Source: Dendrolimus kikuchii (lineage: Eukaryota > Arthropoda > Insecta > Lepidoptera > Lasiocampidae). Taken from it: a stretch of DNA of 64,000 bases. The stretch spans positions 15,174,213-15,238,212 of the forward strand of contig CM034395.1 in the NCBI GenBank assembly GCA_019925095.2, read 5' to 3'. Below the pieces are notes generated by a model, which did not search any database, was not told where the DNA came from, and saw nothing but the letters and a program-made list of their open reading frames with translations. Position numbers and translations under genes: made by a program. Positions 23,781 through 36,608 of the stretch are shown here, piece by piece. Numbering within the stretch: the stretch's first letter is position 1; each line of letters begins with the position of its first letter.

Positions 23781-24040
23781 GCATATCTGGCAAATAGGTA
23801 GACCTAACTAACTCAGTGATCACAATCACCAATATACATTTGCAACACAAGGGGTGAAGCCAATGCGTTTCCAAACTTTAGGGTGGGATAGAAGGGATGG
23901 GACAGGAGGGAATGGAATAGGAGAGATCGGTCTGGAAGAATGGGATAGTAGGATAGGGGAATGGAATAGGATCAGTAGAAATGGGGAAGAGGAAGTGGCC
24001 TTCGGAACTCTCACTCATCGTATGAAACACGATTAGCTCA
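23781..24040 (-). mobile_element. SINE-like element, family S2
   Basis: The minus strand matches 5815-6114: body with repeated gggat/ggaat purine-rich words on the plus strand, then the S1-like tail (tttgcaaatgtata, ttgccagat). The A-tail is not preserved. Open frames on both strands follow from the simple purine-rich composition. Confidence 0.5.
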
Positions 24041-25531
24041 AAGCTGTTTTACGCCGATATTCTATGAGAGGGTAGTATATCACCGATTCCAAATTCCATT
24101 TAAGTCAAGATTATCCCAGAAAAACCATAGAATCCTTGTATACCGTGAACATACACGGAACATACGGGGCCACTCGTCACTCGTCACCCCTGTTGTGGGG
24201 GCGAATGTAGTCGAAGGGGTACGGAATCATTTCGCGAATGATACACCAAAAGCTCAATCGAAACGATATATTACGCTGATACGCGCCGTGGAGGCCGCTA
24301 ATCCAGTTATGCCGGTCAAAGATAAACTCTGAAGTACTGTTAAACTAGAATGTCCAGTTCATTCATCAATCTGTATTATTTTATAACCTGTATTTATTTA
24401 GTCTCAATTCTCACATGGAACGGTGATATATTGCCCCAATCTGAATAAACAATTAAAGAAGACATCTTGCGGTCTAAATATTTTGGAACCAGGATTGTTT
24501 GCTAGTGATCGCTTATAAGCCAGAAGATCGCTTGTTGTTGGATAAGTACCTATTGCTTGGGTGTTGTTAGAAGAAATTCTACCAATTTTCATAAAATAAC
24601 TTACATTGTCAATACTATTAAATAAAATAAAAATTAGTTAATTGAATCTCATCTCAGGTGTATTGTTGGGGTGCGTTTCCATTGTTCACTATAGAAATGT
24701 GATAAATTGAAAATATAGTAATTATGTAATTTTTATTTTATATTGTAGTAAGGTAGTTTTTATTTGAATCGTTAACTTTAACCTAACGACTATATTAGGT
24801 TTAGTCAGATCAGACGTGATTGTTTACAGAAAGTAATAAAACTGATCATATTACCTATTAATTTTATTTTCACAATCGTGCTCGTTCTAGGAAATACCAT
24901 CTTGGCTTTCTGAATCCATAATGAATAATCAATAGATTTAAGATTTCAGACCTGAAAATTTAATACAATGGGATAGTTAAAGCAAATTTTAGAATATCGT
25001 GCATAAAGACAAAAAAAATGGTGTGTCATTTCTATATGATAATCTTTGTAAGCCGTACATCCATATTTCATTCAGCCAGAGCAGTATTGGCATTTGGAAC
25101 CTGTATCGCCCTAGTCTTTCGAATGAAACATGTATCGATACATTGGATAAAATTATTTATGTAAGTGAATTATTAGCTATTTATATCTCAGCGTATTACG
25201 CACTCTTATTAAAAATGTTGTTGAAGAAATCTTTGGAAATATTTAAATTATTTGATATGAGAATGAATGAATATTTTTTTTATAATGTCATTGACTACAG
25301 ATATTTAGTAATGATGTAACGTACCAGAAAACTTAATAACAAATAAACATGGTAAAAAATTAACAATTATTATATTGACTGATTTTAAGCAAGAATTGTG
25401 TTGTGTGGAAAAATTTGGTTGCTTTTTGAAGTGTTATGAGTTTTCCAGTCGCTTCATTTTCTGGAGCCATTCAAAATCCTACTACGATATAAATTGACAA
25501 GTGCATTTATGAGTAAATTGATAAATATATT
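24041..25531. other. AT-rich stretch, no supported gene
   Basis: A 106-codon plus-strand frame at 24999-25319 is the longest. Its composition (Ile, Leu, Tyr, Lys) is that of translated AT-rich DNA and no domain is visible, so I do not call it. Confidence 0.45.
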
Positions 25532-26034
25532 TTTCAACACACTTGCTCATAAAGTGGCTCTATGGTCACCGCAATTAGGCACAGAATGACACCCATTATC
25601 AAACTGTGAGTAAAAAACATTATAACTCACTAGTGAGTTATAGATTTTTTTTTTAAATTTTATTTGTTGAGTTGCTTTGTTCTTAAAAAAGTTTTTATTC
25701 AAAAAAAAAAAAAAGATCGTGTTCTATAGAACAAATAAATTAATGTTCCTATTCTTTGCTCATTTCATGCAACTTCTTATTTAAATAGATAATTTTAACT
25801 CGTACGTGTTTAATAAATAAAACTTTCACTCATATATAACTTTTTTTTATCTACTAAATAAAATGAATTTTTGTTGTTATTTTATTCACAAGTGTGTTGA
25901 AAAACGTCGTATGATACACGTGTGTATTGATGATTACCCTCCTCGGCTCTCTTAAGACCCTCGCCTACGGCTCGAGTCTCAATGGCGCCTCGGCGGTAAT
26001 CACTAATGTTACACACTAGTACCATAATGTACTA
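25532..26034. repeat. 503-bp direct duplication, copy 1 (contains TIR element)
   Basis: Copy 1 contains a fold-back element with 16-bp terminal inverted repeats TTTTTCAACACACTTG / CAAGTGTGTTGAAAAA (about 25530-25914), a perfect palindrome ataactcactagtgagttat, then a GC-richer segment (cctcggctctcttaagac, aatggcgcctcggcggtaat). Copy 2 follows immediately at a fixed 503-bp offset. Confidence 0.9.
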
Positions 26035-26533
26035 TTTCAACACACTTGCTCATAAACTGGCTCTATGGTCACCGCAATTAGGCACAGAATGACACCCTTA
26101 ATCAAACTGTGACTAAAAAACATTATAACTCACTAGTGAGTTATAGATTTTTTTATAAATTTTATTGGTTGAGTTGCTTTGTTCTTAAAAAAGTTTTTAT
26201 TAAAAAAAAAGATCGTGTTCTATAGAACAAATAAATTAATGTTCCTATTGCTTGCTCATTTCATGCAACTTCTTCTTTAAATAGATAATTTTAACTCGTA
26301 CGTGTTTAATAAATAAAACTTTCACTCATATATAACTTTTTTTATCTACTAAATAAAATGAGTTTTTGTTGTTATTTTATTCACAAGTGTGTTGAAAAAC
26401 GTCGTATGATACACGTGTGTGTTGATGATTACCGTCCTCGGCTCTCTTAAGACCCTCGCCTACGGCTCCAGTCTCAATGGCGCCTCGGCGGTAATCACCA
26501 ATGTTACACACTAGTACCATAATGTACTATTAC
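26035..26533. repeat. 503-bp direct duplication, copy 2
   Basis: Collinear with copy 1, differing by scattered substitutions (for example aaagtgg/aaactgg and gctcgag/gctccag) and poly-A/T length changes. It ends accataatgtactatt as copy 1 does. The identity level points to a recent event. Confidence 0.9.
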
Positions 26534-28035
26534 ACAATTTAACTCATCTTCGTCTTTGTTACCAGTTCATAAATTTATTTAAATATAGAATTCAGGATAC
26601 TGTTATAAAAGTCATAGAATGGAGTTAACACCTCTGGTAAATTCAATAAAAATGCTCAAGCGATTGTTCAAGCCGATAAAAAGTATCTACATCCAATACA
26701 AATACTGTATCATTGCACCAAAACATTTTATCATTGCAAAAACAATTTATCATTGAAAAAAAAAAAAACATTGTATCAGTGCAACTATTAGCGATTACGA
26801 TGTTAAGTAGTGTACCACTATAGTGCATCAATATTTCATATGGCCCGGTAATATTGGTGGTTTAAACCGGCCGACTCGTTATTGCACATGTGAACTTTAT
26901 GGGGAGACACCCCCAATACATAAATTTAGCGAAGTGCACTGGTTTTATGGATAGATACCTAAATGTATTTCGATACAGCGTATTGATTTTGTTGATTGTT
27001 GGATTAACATGTTACGCTTTATGCTCTTTGATGTGAAACTTGCTTTTTTGCTAATACGAGTTCATTTCAAACTTTTCGAATCAAAAATTTAGAATTTTAT
27101 AATAAATACCTCAAAAATAAGAGAAGAATGTTTTAAATAACCAATAAAAACTTATTCCATGTTTTCTACTTTAAGGCGGCCAAGGCAAGGGAAAATATTT
27201 ATTTATTGTTAGATCATGAATAGGTGTTATTAACGGAGTAATTAGTAAATATAAATTATATATCATTTGTATAAGAATTTAGTAATGTAAATATAATGAT
27301 TAATTTTTTTGAATTATAAAGATTTTAGAAAACGAAATAAAAATTGTTAAAACTTTTTTATTTTAAACACGTAGGTATTCAATCAAATTTGTTTTAGATA
27401 GAACGCCTGATTGTCATAATAATATTATTATCTTATTTATCCTTTTAGCTTTTGTCAACGCATATTTCTTAAAATCTCTATGGGAAACGCCGGATCCAAA
27501 TAACCACTCTTGATTTTCATCTCCGTTATGGTAGATAATAATAAAGATGACCAGTGGTTGGTATATCGCGCCAAATTTTAAAGAAACTATTTCTTTCTAT
27601 CTTGACAATAAAGAGACATATTCTCTAGTAAGAGCTTCTCAATTTCACAGACAGCTTACAATCGTAGTCGTAGACCATGTTATGAGTGGTTTGGACGAAT
27701 AATTTTAGCTAAAACACTGAGCACGCATCACGTATGCCATGTTGTATAGGACTCGGCGCAATCATCTCGCGTCCATAATGGCGTCCCCTTTCAATCTTCA
27801 CTGTAATAAATAAAAGGGGCAATAAAAAATGGGAAGAGGAACAGCCGACAGTGGCGCCCTTACGATTCAGACCCATAATCAAAGTCATTGCGGAATATTT
27901 CTGCCTAGTTATGGGTTATACTTTGGGGTTGCCAGCCCAACAAAACTGTACAAGGTTATAGACTATTTATTATTTACTAGGGAGCCAGCTAATTAGCTAA
28001 GGTATATTTCTTACATTAGACTAGTTATATATACG
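26534..28035. other. AT-rich stretch, no supported gene
   Basis: Near 26660-26790 four irregular repeats of a 'caatttatcattg' type word occur. Around 27700-27900 composition is more balanced without a recognisable feature. Confidence 0.4.
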
Positions 28036-28530
28036 GGTGAAATTTTCTAGTGGGGCTTCAGAGACAAATCCTAAACTATACGAAATAGCTAAAAACACTC
28101 AAAGGGCTCTCAAGGCTGATTTTGATTTAGATTAGATTTTTGAAGGAATGTCAAACCACAAACCAAGGGAAAGGGATTGAATTTGAACTAAATGTTCTAT
28201 TTTGCATACATTATTAAAACATTAAATTCCCCTGGTCATTTCACCATTTAAAAAACACTCAAAGGAGTCTTGGGACCAACTTTGGCGTAAATTATAGCGG
28301 CATCATTAGATTTGCGAGAATTCTACAGCTACATTGCGATTTGGTGTAATAATCCAGTATACATTTTTTTCTTTATCAGCCGAATCGATAGCTGGTTTTT
28401 AATTGGTTTTTGAAAAATCTAATGATTCCACTTTAGTTTTAGCTAAAAACGGCCCCAAAACTCCTTTGAGTGTTTATCGCTTCTTCGTATGTTTAGGGCC
28501 TTGAATGCCCACTTGAAAAATTCAGTCTGT
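28036..28530. repeat. Inverted-repeat element with a third internal copy
   Basis: 28040-28112 (ctaaactatacgaaatagct, aaaacactcaaaggg) pairs with the reverse complement of 28455-28520. A second segment at 28250-28320 (aacactcaaaggagtcttgg, atcattagattt) pairs with 28400-28475. Together they form a fold-back structure, probably an old MITE. Confidence 0.5.
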
Positions 28531-28926
28531 GTAGATAGTAATCATATTTTGAGAAAAAGGAAGACGTTACATGTTATGTATATGAAAAAATAGGATAAGT
28601 TTTTGAAAGTGAGTCTTTTTGTATGACTGTGCAAAAAAATTACAATGAATGCTTTATAATTTTCATGAACATTAGTAAAAAGTCATAAAGATTTGAAGTT
28701 AAAAATATATATGGATTTCATGTTATATGATTCTAAGTATGAAAATCTAACTTCAGGATAAGTAAACCAAGGGTAAATACAATATATATAAAATTATCAT
28801 TTTCATACAAGCATTGACAATAATAAAAATCCTGTATGCAATTTTTTATTCACCTCTGGCAATACTTTAGACGATTGATAAAACTTATTAATCCTTAAAA
28901 AGAAATATATTACAATTTTTCCATTA
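28531..28926. other. AT-rich stretch, nothing recognised
   Basis: No gene seen. Confidence 0.4.
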
Positions 28927-29175
28927 TCTATACTAATATTATATAAAAGAGGAAAATTTTGGTTTTTTGTATGTTTGTAACGAATAAACACCAAAACTGC
29001 TAGACCGATTTCAAAAATTCTTTCACCATTAGAATGCTACATTATTTTTGAGTAACATAGGCTATATTTATTACTGAAAAAATTAGGGATCCCTACTAAA
29101 ACTTCAATAATGTAACCTAACTTACAAAAAAAATTGCCATAAACCATCCCGTGTAAAGCCGGGACGTGCCGCTAG
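28927..29175 (+). mobile_element. Non-autonomous Helitron-like element, complete short copy
   Basis: Starts TCTATACTAATATTATATAA, continues with ccgatttcaaaaattctttc and gtaacataggctatattt, and ends with a hairpin (tcccg...cggga) followed by cgtgccgCTAG|T. These are textbook Helitron termini. It is 249 bp with no coding. Confidence 0.8.
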
Positions 29176-30739
29176 TTCTTTATAAAACGAACTAGTCATT
29201 ATGATACGATCTAACAGTAGGTAAAACTTATTTACATTTTCGCAATAATTGTTATTGTATTGGTTTTTCTCTATTTATTATTCGTTATTTAGGTTTTTAT
29301 AAATATATCTGAACATTTTTTTGATACTTACCTACTACGGTTTGGTAAAAAAAGGTTTATTTATCATTTTCTTTCTACGGTTAATTGTCTGTGTTATATT
29401 CTATCGTTACCAAGGGAGACCAATAAAACATGTTACACGAAATATTTTTGTTATCATAAAATAAAGTAGATATATACATTTCGTCTCAAAACACAAAGAA
29501 CCAGCACATATACGCTACACCTACTTTATCGCCAAGCCGACTATTGTGTTCCAATTATCCCATAGATTTATATTGCGCTGAGCAAACTTTTCAAACGCCA
29601 TGCTAACACCAAACCTACTTCCTTGCAATGTTATTCCGTGTTTTAGAGTTTGTGCTCCCACTACTTGCTTCTTTTTATATTAAACAAAATTAAAGTTATT
29701 TCCTTTAAATCTTCAATTGAAAGAGAAAGGTATAATATTTCACAATAATCTTCACTAAAATATAGAAAGCAGACCTAAATAAATTTGGCACTGCTTGTGT
29801 TTCTTTTTATAAAATTTTATCTCAAGTAATCTCAAGTATTTAAATCTCATAAAGTTTAAGTATCAGGAAAGAGACCCGGTGAACACCTATTATTAATATA
29901 TATATAAAGGTCGTGATTTTGTTTGAACGTCTGTTTGTTTCGGCCTTTTCGTCACTGCCTTGTTTGGACTTCCTTTCATTATAATTATTTTATATACTAT
30001 AAATCTTAGGGATAGGAGACCTAAACTCGATTATTTTTCCTGTCGAAAAATGAGTTTTTTTTTTTTACAAAATACACACCTGAAGTAAGTATTACGATTA
30101 TAAACAATGCTAATACCCTAGTCAATAACGGCTCTAGAATGAAAAAGATTGCAGGCATATTAGATAACGAATAACGTACATCATAAGATCAAACTGCAAA
30201 TGCACAAAACGCATAAAAATTGTCTGACATAAAGTTTACCTAAGCATCCATGTGCAGCCACCCTCAACAGAAGACAGATATTATGTAAAATCCTAACGGG
30301 AGTCTCTTCAATCAATACGCGTTACTAGATGATGTAAAAGCTTTCTTATTGTTGCTATTGAAAATTGGAATTTATCGCAGCGGGTTAAAATTCAAATACG
30401 ACTTCAAAGAGTTGGTGTTTTTTTTTCTCTTTATACTGCGAACAACAATGTTGTGTTATGTAGATTTTAGTCTTATGCCGTAGATGTAGAACTCATATTT
30501 GTATGTGGTATTGTGGTAGGAACCCGTGGAAGAGTTAGTTTTTTTGTGAATATCAAAATATGAGCCCCCTTTTACAATCCCATTGTATCCGATATTGATC
30601 CCCATAATAGTTCAAGTTCGGTCGGTCCTCGGTGTCTTAATAAAGGGATAAAATGATGAATGCTTAGCTATTGTCGACACTATTTTGCAAATGTAATTTT
30701 TAGTTCTCTAAACATGTAAACGTGTTACAAAAACATAGT
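29176..30739. other. AT-rich stretch, no supported gene
   Basis: At about 29895-29945 a tatatataaaggtcgtgatt start followed by gtctgtttgtttcgg looks like another isolated Helitron 5' end. The rest is unassigned. Confidence 0.4.
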
Positions 30740-31120
30740 GGGAGCGAAGTGACGGACGGGAGCGGGTACCCAATTGACGAAAAACGCCCATACGTAAGTA
30801 TGAACCACAGCGTCTCTCTATAGACGCTCACCACATTGTCATAATAAATCCATCATCGGACAACCAGACGCACTGGGATACGACACCGCTATGTGGTGAA
30901 CATACCACCTATATGAACAAAGCGCTTTGAGTCCATCTTAATGATGCTCACCGCAAAGGAGTGGAACTCACTGCCGGAGTCTGTTTTTCCTGAAAACTGC
31001 AACCTGGTGGTATCTTCAAGTCCCGTGTGAATAGGTACCTTCTAGGTAAGCGTGCTCCATCCTAGAGCATATCTCCGCTCGAAATCACGCGACATTATGG
31101 TCAAACGCGAACCTATACAG
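30740..31120 (+). pseudogene. Probable LINE reverse-transcriptase ORF C-terminal relic
   Basis: GC-richer than its surroundings. One plus-strand frame includes AKEWNSLPESVFPENCNL, resembling the 'tWNsLP..vFP..yNl..FK..v..yL' ending of many insect LINE proteins. The reading frame shifts afterwards. No catalytic region is present and the boundaries are uncertain. Confidence 0.5.
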
Positions 31121-32479
31121 TAATAAAAAAATAGTTACCTGAAAAAGATCGCTTGAAGCTGATTGATTGGCTAGTGGTTCCAAGTTTATCTAATTCCTTT
31201 AGTGCAGCTCAGAAGAACCCTTTACTTGAGAAGACAACTCTACATGTTATACTTAATTGATAGAATTTTGGTGAGCAGCTTCGAGTGGATTTAAACTATG
31301 TTTAGATAGCACATCCTCATGATTTTTCAACATTTGACTAATGATGCCCCTCATGACATGTAAGGTGGCCACCCCTATTAGTTCATAGTTGATCAATGAT
31401 TTTATTAGATCCTTGTGTACTATATCTTCACGTTAAACTTCATTCTACTTAGTAGTTTCGAAGATATAATATTATGAACCATAGACGGGCGGACAGGCGG
31501 ATGGCCGATCATAATGACGTCATAAGGGATTTGCCACAATTGCTACGGATCCATAAAAACACAACATTTAGTACTTAACGTACTTAAACTCTTGACTTTA
31601 AATCGCCAAACTACAAATTTATTAACAGAAAAAACTATTTATAGATTCAGAACATCAATATTCGTAGTCTAGACACACTACCCACATATTCCAGATACAT
31701 ATTGACAACGTGCAACATAAGTCGAGACCTTGTTACCATCTCTGATTAAACTGACATATCTTTGTTTAGATTTTTAAAACTATTATTTTCTGTTTAGTAA
31801 TATGTCAAAAGATAATTATCAAAATGTTTGGATGATTCAAAAACATTTACATTTCATATGGAATTCTCATTAATTGAGTAAATTTATAGTGACAGTAATA
31901 GAGCTAAAGGCATTGTCAAATGTAAATTAATATATTTATCATAGCGATATTAACATATTTAAATTATTAGAATGAACAACTGTTTATAGCTTGGATATTA
32001 TTTACCTTGACTTTGACTACAAATTGACGCGTATTTAATGAATCAAAGAAAACGAATAAATGCGATTGAATTCAATAATCACAATTTTTTCTTAATTTAA
32101 ATATTATACTCTACTTACAAGACATTATGATGTTGGGTATATTTTAAGATTTTTACATTGTATATTAGAAAATGTCTTAAACTGAAGCATAAGCAAATTG
32201 TCTTCCTGACGTTCACATTTAATTTTCTTGGTGTCTAAGCAGAGGTCGGTTGATATTATACACGCACATTCTTATTGCACTGGAGTCAAGGAAGCTTTCG
32301 GCCATGTCATAATCGCTGACTGAAGATGAGTAAGACGGTGTAAATAATGGCCCTTTAGTCTACAATAGACTGTCAAATAAAATAAAAGAATCCGTAAGTC
32401 TCCATTATTAAAAGAACAGATTAAAAAGTTATCTTATCGAGCAGACGACGTATTCAATAGACAAGTTTTTTAATTTAAA
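31121..32479. other. AT-rich stretch, no supported gene
   Basis: 31480-31560 contains the acgggcggacaggcggatgg type patch often seen next to insect microsatellites. Nothing else is recognisable. Confidence 0.4.
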
Positions 32480-32960
32480 TGTGATTTAATTACTTCATTT
32501 ATTTAATTTTTGAAGTGAAACTTCTATAAACGGGGGGTCTTAGGATTTTTTCTGTTGAAAATGTTATTTAATTACTTTATTTATTTAATTTTTGAAGTGA
32601 AACTTCTATAAACGGGGTGTCTTAGGATTTTTTTGGCATAATAAAGCGTTACGGTCGCGTTTAGAAGCGGCATAAATTTAGACCAGACATGATGAGAGGC
32701 GGCATAATTTTAGAGTATACTATGGATGCATTTTTTGGTTCCGGATCGAATTCAGTTTTTTGTTTGATAAAATAAAATATGTTTAAATAAAAAATGCATT
32801 TATTACAATGTACCTAACCTAAGCAAATCATGATTTGCAGTAAATCTGCGAAAAATCAAAATGTGAGCTGGGACACATAGTAGAAGTGAAACTTCAACGG
32901 ACAAATGGAAAAACGAATCGCAACAAAATTTTAACTTGAAGTTTTTTTACGATAATTGTG
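32480..32960 (-). mobile_element. Element D copy, with an 82-bp tandem duplication at one end
   Basis: From 32511 the sequence matches the reverse complement of the element inserted at 51708-53270: tgaagtgaaacttctataaa cggggtgtctta, then gatgcattttttggttccgg atcgaatt, then tgcagtaaatctgcgaaaaa and agctgggacacatag. The terminal segment is duplicated in tandem with an 82-bp offset (32480-32561 and 32562-32643). No coding sequence. Confidence 0.6.
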
Positions 32961-33139
32961 ATGTAATGAAATATACATATTTTATATTATGATAATTGAA
33001 CTAAATAAAAAACTTATGACTTATTAAAAAAATCTTCATATAACACTATTTTAAAATCACACATTATCTGACTCTGTTTGATGGAGCTAATCGAGAATAA
33101 AAGTAATAGGGGAGTGGACACGTATTACATTAAATACTA

Positions 33140-33634
33140 ATATGTATATTACAAAATTCTAAGCATGTCATGTCTGTAAGCTATCGTTTTAGTGAAAACT
33201 GTGTCGGAATAAGCTAATTTTTAGCCACCCGAACAACTTCAAACCGCTCCCGGGAAAATTCCCGCAAGATTCCCAAGATAAAAATAATCACACATTTTAT
33301 TATATAAAATTTGCTATCGAGCACTGTAAAAATTGCATTGGAATTCGAAATTTAATTAAATCTAGCAATTTTAAATCACTCCCAGAAAAATATTCCGCGG
33401 GATTCGCAGGATATAAAGTAGTGCAAATTTTAAGTCTAAGAATTTACTATTGTTCAGCAAAAACCGCATCGATACCGGCCCAGTAGTTTTTACGTGAATC
33501 CAAAACAAACAGACGAGAAATCTTTAAAAAAAATGCATCATGTTCTCATCGTGTATATAGTCTATTCCAGTTGGTTTTTTTTAATAGCTTCGATGTACAG
33601 ACACGGCATGTTTAGAATGTTATAATATTATAAA
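33140..33634 (-). mobile_element. Helitron-like H1 copy with 5' ends on both sides
   Basis: The body is H1 in minus orientation and ends at the right with the inverted 5' terminus (ggcatgtttagaatgttata). At the left the expected 3' CTAG end is replaced by a short plus-oriented H1 5' end (ttctaagcatgtcatgtctg), after which the sequence jumps to the inverted taagctatcgttttagtg block. The arrangement parallels 19909-20475. Confidence 0.6.
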
Positions 33635-34404
33635 TTTATTCAATAAGTTTTTCATTCACAGTTGATTTGACAGTCCGCTCCTCTATTAGCACCAATCTTG
33701 CATTCCAGAAGATTAGTTGAACAAAATCCTACGCTAGATGGCGTAACGCGTTCCATTGATTCTAAATTAAATACATTTTATTAATGATATGGGTAACGAT
33801 ACTAATGGTTATTAACGATACTAATCGTTTAGTAGTGCAAAAAGGCCGATAGGTATTAAAATTATAATTAAACAAAAGATCGAAACAAATGATTAAGCAA
33901 TAGTTGAAAACATACAATTCTATTAATTAACACCTCACGTTAATTTAACGAAATATTAAATGAAAACAAGATTAGATCCGTAACATGTGTACATTAATTG
34001 GACGCTAATTAAGTCAACGGCTCAAAGCAATTACATTAGGAACAAAGAATAGCTGTAATAATTCGTTTAATCAAAGCAAAACATCTTTCACACACTGTAC
34101 GCGAATAATTATTATTAAAATAAAGACAATTTTAATTTAAATTAATTAAGAGCAATGTTCTAAGCAATTTAACATAGTAACAGTTTCTCGCTTTGTAAAA
34201 TATTTGAAGTGACTTGTGTACGACTACTGTACTTTATTTAAATATTTTGTCATTTTCTTTCAAACTCATTAAGCCCTATAATAATTACTGCTATTTTTAA
34301 CAAAAATAAATGTGGTAGAAAGAAAATCAATTTTGACTTCTTTAGCAGATTTTAGGCAGTGTAACGGCTACGAGACTAGTGATAATTTAAAAGTTTATTT
34401 ATTA
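33635..34404. other. AT-rich stretch, nothing recognised
   Basis: No gene or repeat identified. Confidence 0.4.
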
Positions 34405-36608
34405 CCAGAGTTTACCCCGCGGCTCCGCCGCGCGTCAAACTCTAGTGCGTACCTCTTGTTTTAAGAGCAGGCGTTAATACAGGATATATTGTATTGTATT
34501 TTTATGTTGGTGCTATTTGCCCTTGGAAGATTTACTTCATTTTATCGCAAACTATCCCATCTACCGGAATGAATAGTATCTATGTCCATTTTCAGTATTC
34601 AGACAGACAGATCGAGTAAACGTCGCATTTTTTTAAAGATTATGAATTATTATATCTATAAACTTGATAAATGATTGGTCCCCCATACAAACTTTAATAC
34701 CCTATTTCAACCCGTTCTAGTTTTATTTATATAACTAAATATTGTGTAAACTACACAAACGACCAAAACTACCAAACGTACTAAAACTGCCGAAACTACC
34801 AAATCTACCAACCAAAACTACCAAATCCACCAACCAAAACTACCACAACTACCTAAACTACCACAATTACCAAATCTACCAATTAAAACTACCACAACTA
34901 CCAAAACCACCACAACTAACAAAAATACCACAACTACCAAAACTACCACAACTACCAAAACTACCACAACTACCAAAACTACCACAACTACCAAAACTAC
35001 CACAACTACCAAAACTACCACCACTACCACAACTACCAAAATAACCGAATCTACCAACCAAAACTACCAAATCTACAAACCAAAACTACCACAACTACCA
35101 ATTCTACCCCTACTACCAAAACTGCCTCAACAACCAAATCTACAAACCAAAACTACCACAACTACCAATTCTACCCCTACTACCAAAACTGCCTCAACTA
35201 CTAAATCTACAAACCAAAACTACCACAACTACCAAATCTACCGAAACTACCAAATGTACAAAACAAAACTACCAAAACAACTGAATATATATCTAGCTAC
35301 CAAAACTACCCTAACTACCAAATCTACAAACCAAAACTACCATAACTACCAATACTACCACTACTACCAAAACTACCACAGCTGCCGAAACTACCAAATC
35401 TACAAACCAAAACTACCACAACTATCAAAACTATCAAAATAACCGAATCTACCAACCAAAACTACCATAACTACCAAATCTACAAACCAAAACTACCAAA
35501 ATTACCACAACTACCCAATCTACAAAACAAAACTACCAAAACTACTACAGCTACCAAAACTACCACAACTACCAAAACTACCACAACTACCACAACTACC
35601 ACAACTACCAAAACTACCACAACTACCACAACTACCACAACAACCAAAACTACCACAACTACCAAAACAACCGAATATATCAAATCGACCAACCAAAACT
35701 ACCAAATCTACCGAAACTACCAAATCCACCAAACATAACTACCACAACTACCAAAACTACTGCAGCTACCAAAACTACCACAACTACCAAAACTACCACA
35801 ACTATCAAAACTACCACAACTACCAAAACAACTGAATATATCAAATCTACCAACCAAAACTACCCTAACTACCAAATCTACAAACCAAAACTACCATAAC
35901 TACCAATACTACCACTACTACCACAACTACCACAGCTGCCGAAACTACCAAATCTACAAACCAAAACTACCAAAATTACCACAACTACCCAATCTACAAA
36001 ACAAAACTACCAAAACCACTACAGCTACCAAAACTACCACAACTACCAAAACTACCACAACTACCACAACTACCAAAACTACCACAACTACCAAAACAAC
36101 CGAAACTACCAAACTACCAGCATAAACTACAGAAAATAGCAAAACTACCAACCAAATCTACCACAACTATCAAATCTGCCAAACAAAACTACCAAAACTA
36201 CCTAAACGACCAAATTGACCAAAATAAACAAAATTACGAAAATGGCAAACCACAAATAAAAAAACTATCCTAGTTTCCGGGATAAACTTTACATAAATAT
36301 ATCCCAAAATCTATCCCAGTATCCCTTATGAAAAGTATCCCTTGGTCACCCTCGGTATTCAAATTACATATGTACCGAGTATCAGCCAAATCGGTCCAAT
36401 AGTCTTTCCATAAAAGGATAACAAACAGAGAGACAAATATACTTTTATCCCGGAAACTATCCCATTTTCCGGGATAAAAAGTATCCTATGTTCATTCTCG
36501 GCATCAAAAATATATATATACAGAGTTTCAGACAAATCGGTCCAGTAGCTTTTACGTGAAAACGGAACAGACAGACAGAGTTACTTTCGCATTTATTATT
36601 AATAGGGA
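34405..36608 (-). mobile_element. Helitron-like element, family H2, copy A, filled by a minisatellite
   Basis: The minus-strand 5' end at 36608 reads TCCCTATTAATAATAAATGC, then aaagtaactctgtctgtctg, then ttcacgtaaaagctactgga. The 3' end has a GC-rich hairpin (gcgcggcggagccgcgg) and terminates ctctggt, where CTAG has become CTGG. Between the ends sits about 1.5 kb of tandem repeat. Copy B at 37215-39247 is its close relative in opposite orientation. No transposition protein is encoded. Confidence 0.75.
34742..36240. repeat. Minisatellite array, 18-bp unit (two 9-mers)
   Basis: Irregular tandem copies of accacaactaccaaaact, in places varied to accaaatctac, with occasional aaccgaatc insertions. 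The 9-bp period keeps several frames open (LPQLPK, NYHNYQ and, on the other strand, VVVV/GSCGSF), none with coding evidence. Confidence 0.95.

Noticed and set aside
24999..25319. 106-codon hypothetical protein
   Set aside because: Same reason as above.
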